DNA of 64,000 nucleotides from Bacteroidota bacterium (GCA_013285915.1 JABDGS010000004.1:1-64000); one strand, 5' to 3'; shown: positions 39,066-49,067, numbered from the stretch's first letter. Made by a program: numbers and translations. Notes: a model not told the origin generated them from the sequence alone.

Positions 39066-39803
39066 TTGCTCATGAAAAAATTCCTTTTCTTTTCTTTATT
39101 TATAGTACTTGTTTCATCATCAGTTGTGGCGCAAACCAAGGCAAAACCAAAATCGTCTAAGGATGAAATTGACCCATTTTCCCTTATTATAACTGCCGGC
39201 TCAAACTGGTCAATTTATTCAAACCCGGCAAACAGTGCCTCAGCTTTTACCCAGGCAAAGCAGGTTGGCGGTATAAGTTTTAGTATAGCAGGCAACTGGC
39301 CACTGGTAAAAAACTTCTCCCTGCAGGTAGGCGCCAGGCTAACGGAAAAAGGCAGCAGGGTATATGCCGACACACCTTATTTTCACATATTCAGTACATC
39401 ACGCCCATTATATTTAGAGTTGCCGATAGGTTTTGAATATACCCATAAGCTAAACCGCAATTTTAAGTTTTTTGTTGGTGTTGGTGGCTATATAGCGGAA
39501 GGTATTGGCGGTAAAACCAGCTATAGCGGTATTAGCGGCCAGCTTGGCGGAGAAGCATCTGTTTCTGGCCATGATAAAATTGTTTGGGGCAACCCTACAA
39601 GCACTTTGGTGCAGCCGCAAACATTTGGCGACATGAAGAAGTACGATTATGGCTTTACCGGCATAGCGGGCATTACCTACTGGAAATTGCGCCTTGCATT
39701 AAATTATGAGGAAGGCCTGGCTGCTATAGCTTACGGCGACAAAACGCCCAACCCCGACTCAAAGAACAAAACCATGAGCTTAACAGTAGGTTTTCAGTTT
39801 TAA
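39066..39803 (+). CDS. outer membrane beta-barrel protein
   Basis: signal peptide and alternating beta-strand pattern ending in an aromatic residue (TVGFQF). Confidence 0.75.
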   Translation: MLMKKFLFFSLFIVLVSSSVVAQTKAKPKSSKDEIDPFSLIITAGSNWSIYSNPANSASAFTQAKQVGGISFSIAGNWPLVKNFSLQVGARLTEKGSRVYADTPYFHIFSTSRPLYLELPIGFEYTHKLNRNFKFFVGVGGYIAEGIGGKTSYSGISGQLGGEASVSGHDKIVWGNPTSTLVQPQTFGDMKKYDYGFTGIAGITYWKLRLALNYEEGLAAIAYGDKTPNPDSKNKTMSLTVGFQF

Positions 39804-39859
39804 AGCCTACTTTTAAACTTGTGTAGTTTACTTACTTACAGGTTTAACCAGCAGGCAAT

Positions 39860-40963
39860 ATGGTACGCAAGTTTTTTAAACGGTTGTTTATAGGGCTGAA
39901 TATTTTTATTTGTGCCTTTTACCTTATTGCCTGTCTTGCACCATTCGTAAGCACTGCATCCTGGCCCATATTTGGTTTTTTAAGCCTTTCATTACCATAC
40001 CTTATAATACTCCTTATATTTTCTGCTTTCTTCTGGCTTATTATTAAACCCCTTTATTCATTACTGCCTGTTTTGGTTTTATTGGTGGGGTACAAACAGC
40101 TTAGTGTTTTGTTTGCCGTTCACCCGGCTACAAAATTTGTCGCCGCAAAACCAGCATCGCGTATTAGGATAGTTTCATGGAATGTTGGTAACATGTACGG
40201 GCTTAGCAACAACGCCGATAAAAAAAAGCACACACGCATTGAAATAGCTGAGGCAATTTTAAAGCTGCAGCCTGATATTGTATGCCTGCAGGAATTTAAT
40301 AACTCTACCACCCGTGGCGAGGAAGCTAATAATATTGGCCTTTTTACTGCTGTGTACCCATATTACTATTTCTCGAAAGATGTAAATAAAGAAAATGGCT
40401 TTTACCAGTATGGCAGTATTATTTTTAGCAAATTGCCCATAACAGATAGCGGGCGCATACAATACCCAGGCAGGCCCGAAAGCCTTATTTTTACTGACCT
40501 GCATGTTGGCAACGATACACTGCGTATTTATACATCTCACCTTCAATCATTTAAGTTTAGTAAGGAAGATTATTCTGATATTAACAAGATTAAAGAAGAT
40601 AAACAGCCATTGGCGGCATCAAAAAATATTTTTCAAAAAATGAAACAGGCGTTTGAAGAGCGGGGCAAACAGGCATTACTGGTGCGCAGTGAATTAGACA
40701 GTTGTCGCATTGCCAGCATAATGTGCGGCGATTTTAATGATGTACCAGGCTCGTACACCTATTTTCATATACGCGGTAACAGGCAGGATGCATTTTTGCA
40801 AAAAGATTTTGGCATTGGCAGCACTTTTAACTCGCTGGCACCTGCACTGCGTATAGATTATATTATGCCCGATAACAATTTTACCGTTCATCAATTTGAT
40901 ATGGTGGACGAAGATCTAAGCGACCACGTTATGCTGGTTAGTGACGTAAGTTTGAAAAAATAA
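39860..40963 (+). CDS. endonuclease/exonuclease/phosphatase family membrane protein
   Basis: IRIVSWNVGNMYGL, DIVCLQEFN, IMCGDFNDVPGSYTY, LSDHVMLVSDV. Confidence 0.93.
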   Translation: MVRKFFKRLFIGLNIFICAFYLIACLAPFVSTASWPIFGFLSLSLPYLIILLIFSAFFWLIIKPLYSLLPVLVLLVGYKQLSVLFAVHPATKFVAAKPASRIRIVSWNVGNMYGLSNNADKKKHTRIEIAEAILKLQPDIVCLQEFNNSTTRGEEANNIGLFTAVYPYYYFSKDVNKENGFYQYGSIIFSKLPITDSGRIQYPGRPESLIFTDLHVGNDTLRIYTSHLQSFKFSKEDYSDINKIKEDKQPLAASKNIFQKMKQAFEERGKQALLVRSELDSCRIASIMCGDFNDVPGSYTYFHIRGNRQDAFLQKDFGIGSTFNSLAPALRIDYIMPDNNFTVHQFDMVDEDLSDHVMLVSDVSLKK

Positions 40964-41098
40964 ATTACATTTGCATCTTCATGACACAGTGTTATACATA
41001 CAGTTGTTGTTGCTTCGGCTGCTGATCTGTTCAGCAATGCCTTATCTTCTATACCTTAGTTTACTCAATCAATCGCCAACTAAAAATCTTGTATCTAA

Positions 41099-42613
41099 AT
41101 GTCACAGCTTAAAGTATATAATTCTTTAACCCGTACAAAAGAAGTATTTCAGTCAATAACGCCCGGCAGAATAGGCATGTACGTGTGCGGCCCCACTGTT
41201 AGCGGCGAAAGCCATTTGGGCCACGCACGCCCGTTTATAACGTTTGATATTGTTTACCGTTACCTTATGCATTTGGGTTATAAAGTACGCTATGTGCGCA
41301 ATATTACTGATGCAGGCCATTTTGAAGAAGAAGGCCGTGAAGCTGAAGATAAAATAAGCAAAAAGGCTGTGCTTGAAAAGCTGCAGCCCATGGAGCTTGT
41401 GCAGAAATACACCAATCTTTTTCATTGGGCCATGCACCAGTTTAATAATCTTGATCCTGCGATTGAGCCAACAGCCACCGGCCATATTATTGAGCAAATT
41501 GTAATGATTGAAAAAATAATTGTTGACGGCTACGCGTATGTGTCAAACGGCTCGGTTTATTTTGATGTAGAGAAATATAACACTGATTTTTCTAAGCTTG
41601 GCCAGCCTTATGGCATACTAAGCGGCAGGGTGCTTGATGATATGCTGGAAACCACCCGCGAGCTTGACAACCAGGAAGAGAAAAGAAACAAGGCGGATTT
41701 TGCTTTATGGAAAAATGCGCCACCGGAACATATTATGCGCTGGCAAAGCCCCTGGGGTGAAGGTTTTCCTGGGTGGCATATAGAATGCTCTGCAATGAGT
41801 GCAAAATATCTGGGCAGCGAATTTGATATACATGGTGGCGGTATGGACCTGCAGTTTCCGCACCACGAGTGCGAAATTGCGCAAAGCACCGTTTGCAACC
41901 ATATTATGCCTGCACGTTATTGGTTACATAATAACATGATAACCATTAACGGCAAAAAAATGGGTAAAAGCTATAATAATGTTATAAAGCTTACTGAGCT
42001 TTTTAGCGGCAACAGTCCTGTTTTAGAACAGGCTTATTCGCCCATGGTTATACGGTTTTTTATTTTGCAAACGCATTACCGCTCTACGCTCGATTTTAGC
42101 AACGAGGCCCTGCAAGCCTCTGAACGTGGCCTTAAACGCCTGTGGGAAGCCTATAATAATTTGAGTAAGTACGAGGCACGAGGTACGAAGTATGAAGTGG
42201 CTGATGATGTTGAACTTGATAAAAAAGTTAATGCATTGCTGGATGAGTTTGACGATTTTATGAATGATGATTTTAGTACCGCAAAAGTATTAGCCAACAT
42301 GTTTGAGCTTGTGCCTGTTATTAATGGCATAAAAGATAAACATATATCACCAACAGCTTTAAGCAGTAAAACCATTGAGGCATTGCAGGCGAAAATGAAA
42401 ACCTATCTTGAAGATATTTTTGGGCTGAAGGATGAGCAGGAAACAAATGACAATAAGCTTGATGGTGTACTGCAGTTGCTTATAAACATTCGCAAAGATG
42501 CCCGCGCAAAAAAAGACTATTTAACCAGTGACAAAATACGTAACGAACTTGCAAACATTGGCATACAGCTTAAAGACGAGAAGGATGGTAATATGAGTTA
42601 TAGTGTGGCATAA
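41099..42613 (+). CDS. cysS: cysteinyl-tRNA synthetase
   Basis: [62 protein letters not shown]. Confidence 0.97.
   Translation: MSQLKVYNSLTRTKEVFQSITPGRIGMYVCGPTVSGESHLGHARPFITFDIVYRYLMHLGYKVRYVRNITDAGHFEEEGREAEDKISKKAVLEKLQPMELVQKYTNLFHWAMHQFNNLDPAIEPTATGHIIEQIVMIEKIIVDGYAYVSNGSVYFDVEKYNTDFSKLGQPYGILSGRVLDDMLETTRELDNQEEKRNKADFALWKNAPPEHIMRWQSPWGEGFPGWHIECSAMSAKYLGSEFDIHGGGMDLQFPHHECEIAQSTVCNHIMPARYWLHNNMITINGKKMGKSYNNVIKLTELFSGNSPVLEQAYSPMVIRFFILQTHYRSTLDFSNEALQASERGLKRLWEAYNNLSKYEARGTKYEVADDVELDKKVNALLDEFDDFMNDDFSTAKVLANMFELVPVINGIKDKHISPTALSSKTIEALQAKMKTYLEDIFGLKDEQETNDNKLDGVLQLLINIRKDARAKKDYLTSDKIRNELANIGIQLKDEKDGNMSYSVA
42169..42196. repeat. in-frame heptamer repeat inside cysS, 4 units
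   Basis: GTACGAG GCACGAG GTACGAA GTATGAA, translated in the [11 protein letters not shown] segment. Confidence 0.75.
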
Positions 42614-42638
42614 TTATTTATTTTCAACCTTATTATAT

Positions 42639-43658
42639 ATGTCTAAAAATATATGCCTCTTAATCATTGCAATTGCAATTGCAACAAAAGGCCTTGCACA
42701 ATTAGACAGTGTTGCGCTTGCTAAAATTGCAGACAAAATTGAATTAAATTTTGAACTGTTTAAGGAAGAGGAGTTTGGGCCTGTAAGATTATCCATCGCA
42801 AACACAAAGGTTCTTATACCACACAATGACGACGTTACCGCTCAAATAAGAACACTGTTGTTTACCGGTGAATTTAAAGACACGAAAAGCCTGTTCGCGT
42901 GGCTGTTACCTATCGTGGATAAGATAGCGTTGAAAAGATATTTTGAAATAAATGATGATTTGTATACCAAATATGCAAGTCTTTATAGCAATATGGTTAC
43001 TGCAACGTGCCCGTGCTTTAATGACTTTGAAAAGGTGGGAGTACAGAATATATCCCGCGACAGCAACTCAATAAACGGCCTGCGGCATATTTGGGATGAT
43101 ACCAGTTTTCTGTCTGCATACCGTAAAAAAATTTTATCGTTAGACAACAACAGTAAGATACGTTTTTTGCAAGGCCTGGTAAGATATGCCCAGGTAAATT
43201 GCGATAACTATTTTAAAATATTGACCAAGTCATCGTTAAATGAGTTGCCAGAAAGGTTTGACAAGGGATGGGAAAACTTTAAAATAAGTAAGTTTTTTGA
43301 TATGGTACATTACGATGTGTCCGCGCAAACCGACTCACTACTTCAAATTTTTCCATCATTTAAACAATATTTGCCTGAGTTACAGAAAATTGCGTCTATT
43401 TATCAGAAAAACCCCCTGTTGCAATTACCAACAACAAGACTTGTACAACAACCTGGGTTTGATAGGAATACGAGTTTCTTTGTCATATATTCTAATGGCA
43501 AGCCAACAATCCTCGGACAGGCCGTATATGAAGTTGGCACCGACAAATTCATGCCTTATATTAAAAAGCTTACGTTTTACGCCAGGGAAAATTTACAGAA
43601 TATTAAAAACCTTGAAAAATCAATGCCGCCGCTACCGTTTGCCGATAGTAGGGATTAG
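42639..43658 (+). CDS. secreted hypothetical protein
   Basis: signal peptide MSKNICLLIIAIAIATKGLAQ from internal ATG 42639; track start 42603 overlaps cysS. Confidence 0.7.
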   Translation: MSKNICLLIIAIAIATKGLAQLDSVALAKIADKIELNFELFKEEEFGPVRLSIANTKVLIPHNDDVTAQIRTLLFTGEFKDTKSLFAWLLPIVDKIALKRYFEINDDLYTKYASLYSNMVTATCPCFNDFEKVGVQNISRDSNSINGLRHIWDDTSFLSAYRKKILSLDNNSKIRFLQGLVRYAQVNCDNYFKILTKSSLNELPERFDKGWENFKISKFFDMVHYDVSAQTDSLLQIFPSFKQYLPELQKIASIYQKNPLLQLPTTRLVQQPGFDRNTSFFVIYSNGKPTILGQAVYEVGTDKFMPYIKKLTFYARENLQNIKNLEKSMPPLPFADSRD

Positions 43659-43663
43659 GTCGA

Positions 43664-44041
43664 TCACTTATGCCCTACACTGCATTGCCTGTAGTTAAAA
43701 ATGTGCGCACTTACAATAAGCAATACCGCAGGCAGTAAAAACAACAATTCAACATTATGCCATACCTGTTTGGCCAAAAGGCAAAGCATACCTGCTGCAA
43801 ATAAGGCAAGAGGTAAAATGTTATGGTGATGTTTTTTAAACCCGTGGTACAGGGCGTTAGCGCCAACTGCAAAAGCAATTACAATCATCCCAATTTCAAA
43901 CAATTGGTTGTGTATAATATTAACTCCCAACAAGGGTAAGGAGGTTAAAAATATGGGCAGCAAAGCGCAATGTATGGCACATGCCACCGACACAAATATG
44001 CCCAGTCCGTCCCAGTTTATGCTATTTTTTGATTTGCGCAT
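43664..44041 (-). CDS. MerC-domain membrane protein
   Basis: MRKSKNSINWDGLGIFVSVACAIHCALLPIFLTSLPLLG with the MerC ACAIHC motif; ATG at 44041 preferred over track start 44296. Confidence 0.85.
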   Translation of the reverse strand: MRKSKNSINWDGLGIFVSVACAIHCALLPIFLTSLPLLGVNIIHNQLFEIGMIVIAFAVGANALYHGFKKHHHNILPLALFAAGMLCLLAKQVWHNVELLFLLPAVLLIVSAHIFNYRQCSVGHK

Positions 44042-44061
44042 CACCCCCGCAAAGGTACATA

Positions 44062-44080
44062 TTTGCAACTTTGTTGCAAA
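44062..44080. promoter_or_regulatory. Zur-box-like palindrome upstream of merC
   Basis: perfect inverted repeat TTTGCAAC-TTT-GTTGCAAA, 20 nt upstream of the MerC start and in the divergent region with the SCO/Fur genes. Confidence 0.55.
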
Positions 44081-44152
44081 ACAAAAGTTAAGCGCACTGC
44101 AAATTGCTAAACAACGCAAAATGCTGATTACCTTTGCACCACAATTTGTTTT

Positions 44153-44845
44153 ATGCGCAATAAAAAGGTGGTTGGCTACAGCATTTTCTTTTTTGTGCTG
44201 GTAGCGGTTTTTCTCATAGTGGTATTGGGTGAAGTAAAAACCCCAGGCGACCTTTTTAAGGCAGATACCTATGCAACCCTGGCGTCTAACTTTCACAGCA
44301 AGTCCCCTGTATTAAGCACTGTAAAACCATTTACGTTTACAACACAGGATGGTAAACCATTTACTGAAAAAGATATGCTGGGTAAGGTATGTGTGGTTAA
44401 TTATTTTTTTACTACCTGCAAAGGTATTTGCCCCCGCATGAACGCCAATATGCAAAGTATGGTGTACAATGTGTTTAAAGATAACCCAGACTTCATGATC
44501 GTTAGCCACACCGTGGACCCTGAAATTGATACCGCAGCAGTACTTAAAAAATATGCTGATAAACTTGGTGTTGACGGGCACAAATGGGTTTTTTTAACCG
44601 GCCGTAAGGACAGTCTTTACCAGGCGGCACGTAACAGTTACCTGCTTGACGATCCAAAAAATGCCGTGGTTAATATAAACGACCAGTTTTTACACACACA
44701 GTTTTTTGCGCTGGTTGATAAGAACGGCAATGTGCGCGGCCAGGTATATGACGGTTTAAAAAATGATGAATTAAAACAGTTGCAAAGTGATATAAAAGAA
44801 CTGCTGCGGGAAAAAGCAAATAACCCTTCTGCAGTTAGTTATTAA
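44153..44845 (+). CDS. SCO1/SenC-family copper chaperone
   Basis: VVNYFFTTCKGICPRMNANMQ CxxxC motif; DPEIDTAAVLKKYADKLGVDGHKWVFLTG. Confidence 0.94.
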   Translation: MRNKKVVGYSIFFFVLVAVFLIVVLGEVKTPGDLFKADTYATLASNFHSKSPVLSTVKPFTFTTQDGKPFTEKDMLGKVCVVNYFFTTCKGICPRMNANMQSMVYNVFKDNPDFMIVSHTVDPEIDTAAVLKKYADKLGVDGHKWVFLTGRKDSLYQAARNSYLLDDPKNAVVNINDQFLHTQFFALVDKNGNVRGQVYDGLKNDELKQLQSDIKELLREKANNPSAVSY

Positions 44846-44856
44846 TTAAACATTGT

Positions 44857-45279
44857 ATGGAAGCAGCAGTATCAGAGATATTAAAGCGAAGTCAGTTAAG
44901 TGTTACAGACAGCCGCAAACGTATACTGGAATTTTTTCACCAGTCAAGCGGCGCGTTGGCGCATGCTGATATTGAAAGGCTGTCGGGTGAACAGTTTGAC
45001 CGTGTTACTATTTACCGCACACTGCAAACCTTTGTTGAAAAAGGTATTATACACTCTATACCTACTGCAGATAACAGCATACGTTATGCACTATGTAAAG
45101 ACGATTGCGCTGAAGGCCACCACCACGATAACCATATACATTTTGTATGCGATAAATGCGGCACCACTTTTTGCCTTGACCATGTAAGCATACCTGCCGT
45201 TCAATTACCTATGGGCTTTACAAGCAGCCAAACAGATGTTATAGTTAGCGGCGTTTGCAAACAATGCAATGCTGCATAG
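44857..45279 (+). CDS. Fur-family transcriptional regulator, possibly Zur-like
   Basis: SVTDSRKRILEFFHQSSGALAHADIERL, FDRVTIYRTLQTFVEKGII, HFVCDKCGTTFCL and VCKQCN zinc cysteines. Confidence 0.93.
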   Translation: MEAAVSEILKRSQLSVTDSRKRILEFFHQSSGALAHADIERLSGEQFDRVTIYRTLQTFVEKGIIHSIPTADNSIRYALCKDDCAEGHHHDNHIHFVCDKCGTTFCLDHVSIPAVQLPMGFTSSQTDVIVSGVCKQCNAA

Positions 45280-45320
45280 CGCAACAGTTTACAAATAATA
45301 TTTAAGCGTAATAAACAAAT

Positions 45321-45348
45321 GCCATCCAATAAAACAGGTGGCTTTTTT
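45321..45348 (+). terminator. rho-independent terminator after the fur-like gene
   Basis: GCCATCC-aataaaaca-GGTGGC followed by TTTTTT. Confidence 0.65.
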
Positions 45349-45710
45349 ATATGCACCGGTACTAATAAAAGCTATAGCCGAAGGTGGCTGTTATAGAGGA
45401 AACAGCAGCGTAGCCGTGTACCTTGTTTTGTTTTAGCGGTAAATAGAGTGTATTAATTATATGGAAACAATACGTTAAAAAAATCAATCATCTACGTTTG
45501 GCTAAGGCTATAAGCATGCGGAAAGCTGATTGCTGGCATAGTTTTTTGTATAAGGGGGTCAAGGAAAGGCAATTTACGTTAGCCGCTTAATTTATAACAC
45601 AGCAAATGCTGCCATAAATAATTGATTGCTATTGCTGTTTTGGCAACAACGGATGTAATTTGACTGACCATTGATAAACACACAACTTCTGCTTTAAAAA
45701 TCATTATTGT

Positions 45711-45899
45711 ATGGAACACACACACGATATTGAAAAGCTGAAGAAAGAGCTTGAAGCCGAAAAGATCTGTTTAAGATTTGCCATTCAAAAAGATGTGCCA
45801 TTTGATGAAGCAAAACCAATAAGGCAGCGCATATCGCAATTGGAGAAACTTATTGCTGCGGTGCCGCAACAAGCTTTGACTGTGAATAGCGACAAATAG
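45711..45899 (+). CDS. hypothetical coiled-coil protein, 62 aa
   Basis: complete ORF with Glu/Lys-rich helix MEHTHDIEKLKKELEAEKICLRFAIQKD. Confidence 0.55.
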   Translation: MEHTHDIEKLKKELEAEKICLRFAIQKDVPFDEAKPIRQRISQLEKLIAAVPQQALTVNSDK

Positions 45900-46003
45900 T
45901 TTTTGCATAGTTTCATATACCAGGCTGCACACTAATAAATAGAGTATAGTTGTGTCAAAACAAAAAGCGATTACAACTTTCGTCATAACCGCTTTACTTT
46001 GTG

Positions 46004-46076
46004 TGGTGTGGGCCGGGATCGAACCGGCGACACAAGGATTTTCAGTCCTTTGCTCTACCGACTGAGCTACCGCACC
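46004..46076 (-). tRNA. tRNA-Phe (GAA)
   Basis: 73-nt cloverleaf GGTGCGG-TA-GCTC-AGTCGGTA-GAGC-A-AAGGA-CTGAAAA-TCCTT-GTGTC-GCCGG-TTCGATC-CCGGC-CCACACC-A; CCA not encoded. Confidence 0.95.
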
Positions 46077-46100
46077 AACTGCATTAAGCAAATATCAAAA

Positions 46101-46170
46101 TTTAAGTACCAAAGTCCAAATACAAATCTTAAAATTCTAAGCTTGGAATTTGGAATTTTCTTCCTTTGGT
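46101..46170. repeat. heptamer-periodic imperfect inverted repeat between tRNA-Phe and asnS
   Basis: ACCAAAG TCCAAAT ACAAATC TTAAAAT ... TTGGAAT TTGGAAT; outer arms AAGTACCAAAG / CTTTGGTGCTT. Confidence 0.6.
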
Positions 46171-46233
46171 GCTTTAATTTGGGCTGCAAATATACAGGCA
46201 AATATGTAAAATACGCAGCTTTTAGGCTATTTT

Positions 46234-47673
46234 TTAAAATTCGCAATTATTAGGTGTACGCGCAAACGCAATTACATCCCTTATATTGGTCATGCCGGTA
46301 ACAAAAAGTACCATACGTTCAAAGCCAAGGCCAAAGCCCGCATGCGGTACCGCACCAAAACGGCGGGTATCAAGGTACCAGTCCAAATCTTCAACCGGTA
46401 TATGCATTTCGCGCATACGCTCTTCCAGTTTTTCAAGCCGCTCTTCACGCTGGCTGCCGCCAACAATTTCTCCAATGCCCGGTGCAAGTATGTCCATGGC
46501 CGCCACAGTTTTACCATCGTCGTTCTGGCGCATATAAAAGGCCTTAATAGCCTTGGGGTATCCTGTAACAATTACCGGCTTTTTAAAATGCTTTTCAACA
46601 AGATAACGCTCGTGCTCACTTTGCAGGTCAATTCCCCAACTAACGTCGTATTCAAATTTCTTCTTTTTGTATGCCGGGCTTTGTAATAAAATATCAACAG
46701 CCTCGGTATATGTTATGCGTTCAAAGGGGTTATTTAATACAAACTCAAGCTTTTCAACCAGTCCAAATTCACTGCGTTTATCCTGTGGCAACTGTTTTTC
46801 CTCATCAGCCAGGCGCTGGGCCAAAAATGCAATATCATCAGCGTTATGCTCTATTGCATGTTTAATAATGTATTTTATAAACTCCTCTGCAAGGTTCATG
46901 TTATCCTCAATATCATAAAATGCCATTTCAGGCTCAATCATCCAAAACTCAGCTAAATGGCGGGTAGTATTGCTGTTCTCCGCCCTGAACGTAGGGCCGA
47001 AGGTGTATATATCGCTAAAAGCCATAGCGCCAAGTTCACCTTCCAGTTGGCCGCTTACAGTAAGGTTGGTACTTTTGCCAAAAAAATCTTCGGCAAAGTC
47101 AACGGTACCATCTTCTTTGCGTGGTGTTTTGTCAAACGGCAGGGTAGTAACTCTAAACATTTCACCAGCACCTTCCGCATCGCTGCTGGTAATTATTGGG
47201 GTGTGCAGGTAAACAAAACCCTTATCGTTAAAAAATTTGTGCACTGCAAATGCCAGGCTATGCCTTACGCGAAACACCGCGCCAAATGTGTTTGTTCTAA
47301 AACGCAGGTGTGCTTTTTCGCGCAGGTATTCCAATGTTGGCCTGTTTTTAAGCTGCAGCGGGTATTTTTCAGGGTCACAATCACCCAGTATTTCAATGTT
47401 TTTGGCCTTCACTTCTACTTTTTGCCCCTTGCCTAAACTTTCAATTAACTGTCCCACCACTTTAAGCGATGCACCGGGTGTTATACGTTTAAGCGTAGCG
47501 TCATCAAGCAGGCCCAGTTCAGCCACTACCTGTATGTTATTATTGGTACTGCCATCGTTTAACGCTATAAACTGGTTGTTTCTAAAACTGCGTACCCAAC
47601 CCATTACTGTTACTTCCTGGCCCGTTTGCTCACTGCTGAGCAAGGCCTTGATCTTTGTCCTGCTGTTAAACAT
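46234..47673 (-). CDS. asnS: asparaginyl-tRNA synthetase
   Basis: OB fold [22 protein letters not shown]; class II motifs [24 protein letters not shown] and [28 protein letters not shown]. Confidence 0.96.
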   Translation of the reverse strand: MFNSRTKIKALLSSEQTGQEVTVMGWVRSFRNNQFIALNDGSTNNNIQVVAELGLLDDATLKRITPGASLKVVGQLIESLGKGQKVEVKAKNIEILGDCDPEKYPLQLKNRPTLEYLREKAHLRFRTNTFGAVFRVRHSLAFAVHKFFNDKGFVYLHTPIITSSDAEGAGEMFRVTTLPFDKTPRKEDGTVDFAEDFFGKSTNLTVSGQLEGELGAMAFSDIYTFGPTFRAENSNTTRHLAEFWMIEPEMAFYDIEDNMNLAEEFIKYIIKHAIEHNADDIAFLAQRLADEEKQLPQDKRSEFGLVEKLEFVLNNPFERITYTEAVDILLQSPAYKKKKFEYDVSWGIDLQSEHERYLVEKHFKKPVIVTGYPKAIKAFYMRQNDDGKTVAAMDILAPGIGEIVGGSQREERLEKLEERMREMHIPVEDLDWYLDTRRFGAVPHAGFGLGFERMVLFVTGMTNIRDVIAFARTPNNCEF

Positions 47674-47786
47674 GGCATATAAATTTTGGGCTGCAAAGAT
47701 AACCGTCTGTACGGGGATTTTGCAGGATTTTTGGGATGTAACGGATTATTGAAAATTAAAAAGAATAATTAAGCCCGTTAAAGCAA

Positions 47787-49067
47787 TCAGGCTAATCTTT
47801 TCAACTCATTCAATTCATAGTTGAATGACAAAACTCCCGGTTTTTTCCCCTTTTCAAAGCCGCCTAACAAGCCATCCATACCCAGTGCTTTGGCTCCATT
47901 TAGGGTAGCCCATTGCAGCATTTCTTCAAGGCCAATGTGAGGGAAATGCCTGCGAAGGGTTTTTACTTCTCCCAGTATGCAAAGCATGTTGTTGCTTGCA
48001 AGGCTGTCGGTACCAAGTACTATATTGCAGTTATGCTTACGAAGCATATCAACCGGCGGCAAAGTGTCTTCAATATAAAGGTTGGCGTTGGGGCAAAGGC
48101 ACCAAATTGGAGATTGCAGGTTGTGGATTGTCTTACTGGACTCCTTTGGAGCAGATTGATTTGAATTTTCACGATTGACGATTGACGATTGACGATTGAC
48201 GAAAAAAACGTCTTCTTCACTGGTAAACGTATTATGCACCATTATCAATTTACCTGCCTTATCCAGTTCTGGCAAATAGGTTTGCAGGCTTGTTTTGCCC
48301 GGTGGCTGGAAGAAGGAAATGTCAATATTAAACAGTTTGAATAGTCTTCTAAAACCACTTTCACCTGTTAGAAAAAAGCCATTTTCCTCCTGAGATTCCT
48401 GGTTGTGTATAGTAATAGTTTTACCTGCCGAATGTTCATTTGTAAGCCGCATTAGCTCAGGGGAAGTAGAGTAAGGGGCGTGAGGAACGATGGAGGAAGT
48501 TAAAAGTATAGAGTTAAAAGTTAAAAGTTGTCGGTCAATTAACTCTTCACTTTTAACTTTTAACTTTTCACTGTCTTCAAATTGCTTCCAAACTGCTTCC
48601 GCCTGCTCAAAACGTTTTTGGGCGAAGGCCGGTACAAAACCAGTTGCTTCAATAAAATTGTAATAATGCAGGCCGCCTTTTTGCTTTTGCGGCAGCGTGT
48701 GTGCAGTGTTGCAAATATCGCCAACAGCTACAATGCCGTTGCTGATCATTTCGGCTTCGGCCTGCTCAATGGCATTATAAATTACTTCTTCGGCAAAGCC
48801 CCGCTGCTGCATTACCGTAATTACAAAATCAACCAACCCGGTTTTTTCGGGTATAATGCCCTTCATGTGGCTAAGTTCCAGGTGGCAATGGCTATTAATA
48901 AAACCCGGTGAAAGTATACCTGCGAGGTATTGTACATCATCGCCGCCTTCCGACAAGGGGACAAGATTCTCAATAACGCCGGTTTGCGTAGTAATTAGCA
49001 CCTGTTTATCCTCTAAAAACTTCGTTCCGTTAAAAATTTTATCTGCGGTAAATTTTAGGTAGCTCAC
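47787..49067 (-). CDS. amidohydrolase-family protein (SsnA/MtaD-like deaminase)
   Basis: GILSPGFINSHCHLELSHMKG, SSIVPHAPYSTSPELM, WCLCPNANLYIEDTLPP, LGTDSLASNNMLCILGE. Confidence 0.9.
   Translation of the reverse strand: MSYLKFTADKIFNGTKFLEDKQVLITTQTGVIENLVPLSEGGDDVQYLAGILSPGFINSHCHLELSHMKGIIPEKTGLVDFVITVMQQRGFAEEVIYNAIEQAEAEMISNGIVAVGDICNTAHTLPQKQKGGLHYYNFIEATGFVPAFAQKRFEQAEAVWKQFEDSEKLKVKSEELIDRQLLTFNSILLTSSIVPHAPYSTSPELMRLTNEHSAGKTITIHNQESQEENGFFLTGESGFRRLFKLFNIDISFFQPPGKTSLQTYLPELDKAGKLIMVHNTFTSEEDVFFVNRQSSIVNRENSNQSAPKESSKTIHNLQSPIWCLCPNANLYIEDTLPPVDMLRKHNCNIVLGTDSLASNNMLCILGEVKTLRRHFPHIGLEEMLQWATLNGAKALGMDGLLGGFEKGKKPGVLSFNYELNELKRLA
48112..48200. repeat. core-bearing heptamer repeat inside the amidohydrolase gene
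   Basis: GATTGCA GGTTGTG GATTGTC / TTACTGGACTCCTTTGGAGCA / GATTGAT ... GATTGAC x4 (48173-48200). Confidence 0.85.
48498..48569. repeat. inverted AGTTAAA heptamer repeats inside the amidohydrolase gene
   Basis: AGTTAAA AGTATAG AGTTAAA AGTTAAA AGTTGTC ... ACTTTTA ACTTTTA ACTTTTC. Confidence 0.85.

Noticed and set aside
44042-44296. N-terminal extension of the MerC ORF in the track
   Set aside because: Extension covers the palindromic operator and overlaps the divergent SCO gene; the MerC sequence begins at the internal ATG 44041.
48173-48200. GATTGAC x4 as a CRISPR array
   Set aside because: Unit is 7 bp without spacers and lies within an ORF; no cas genes in the window.
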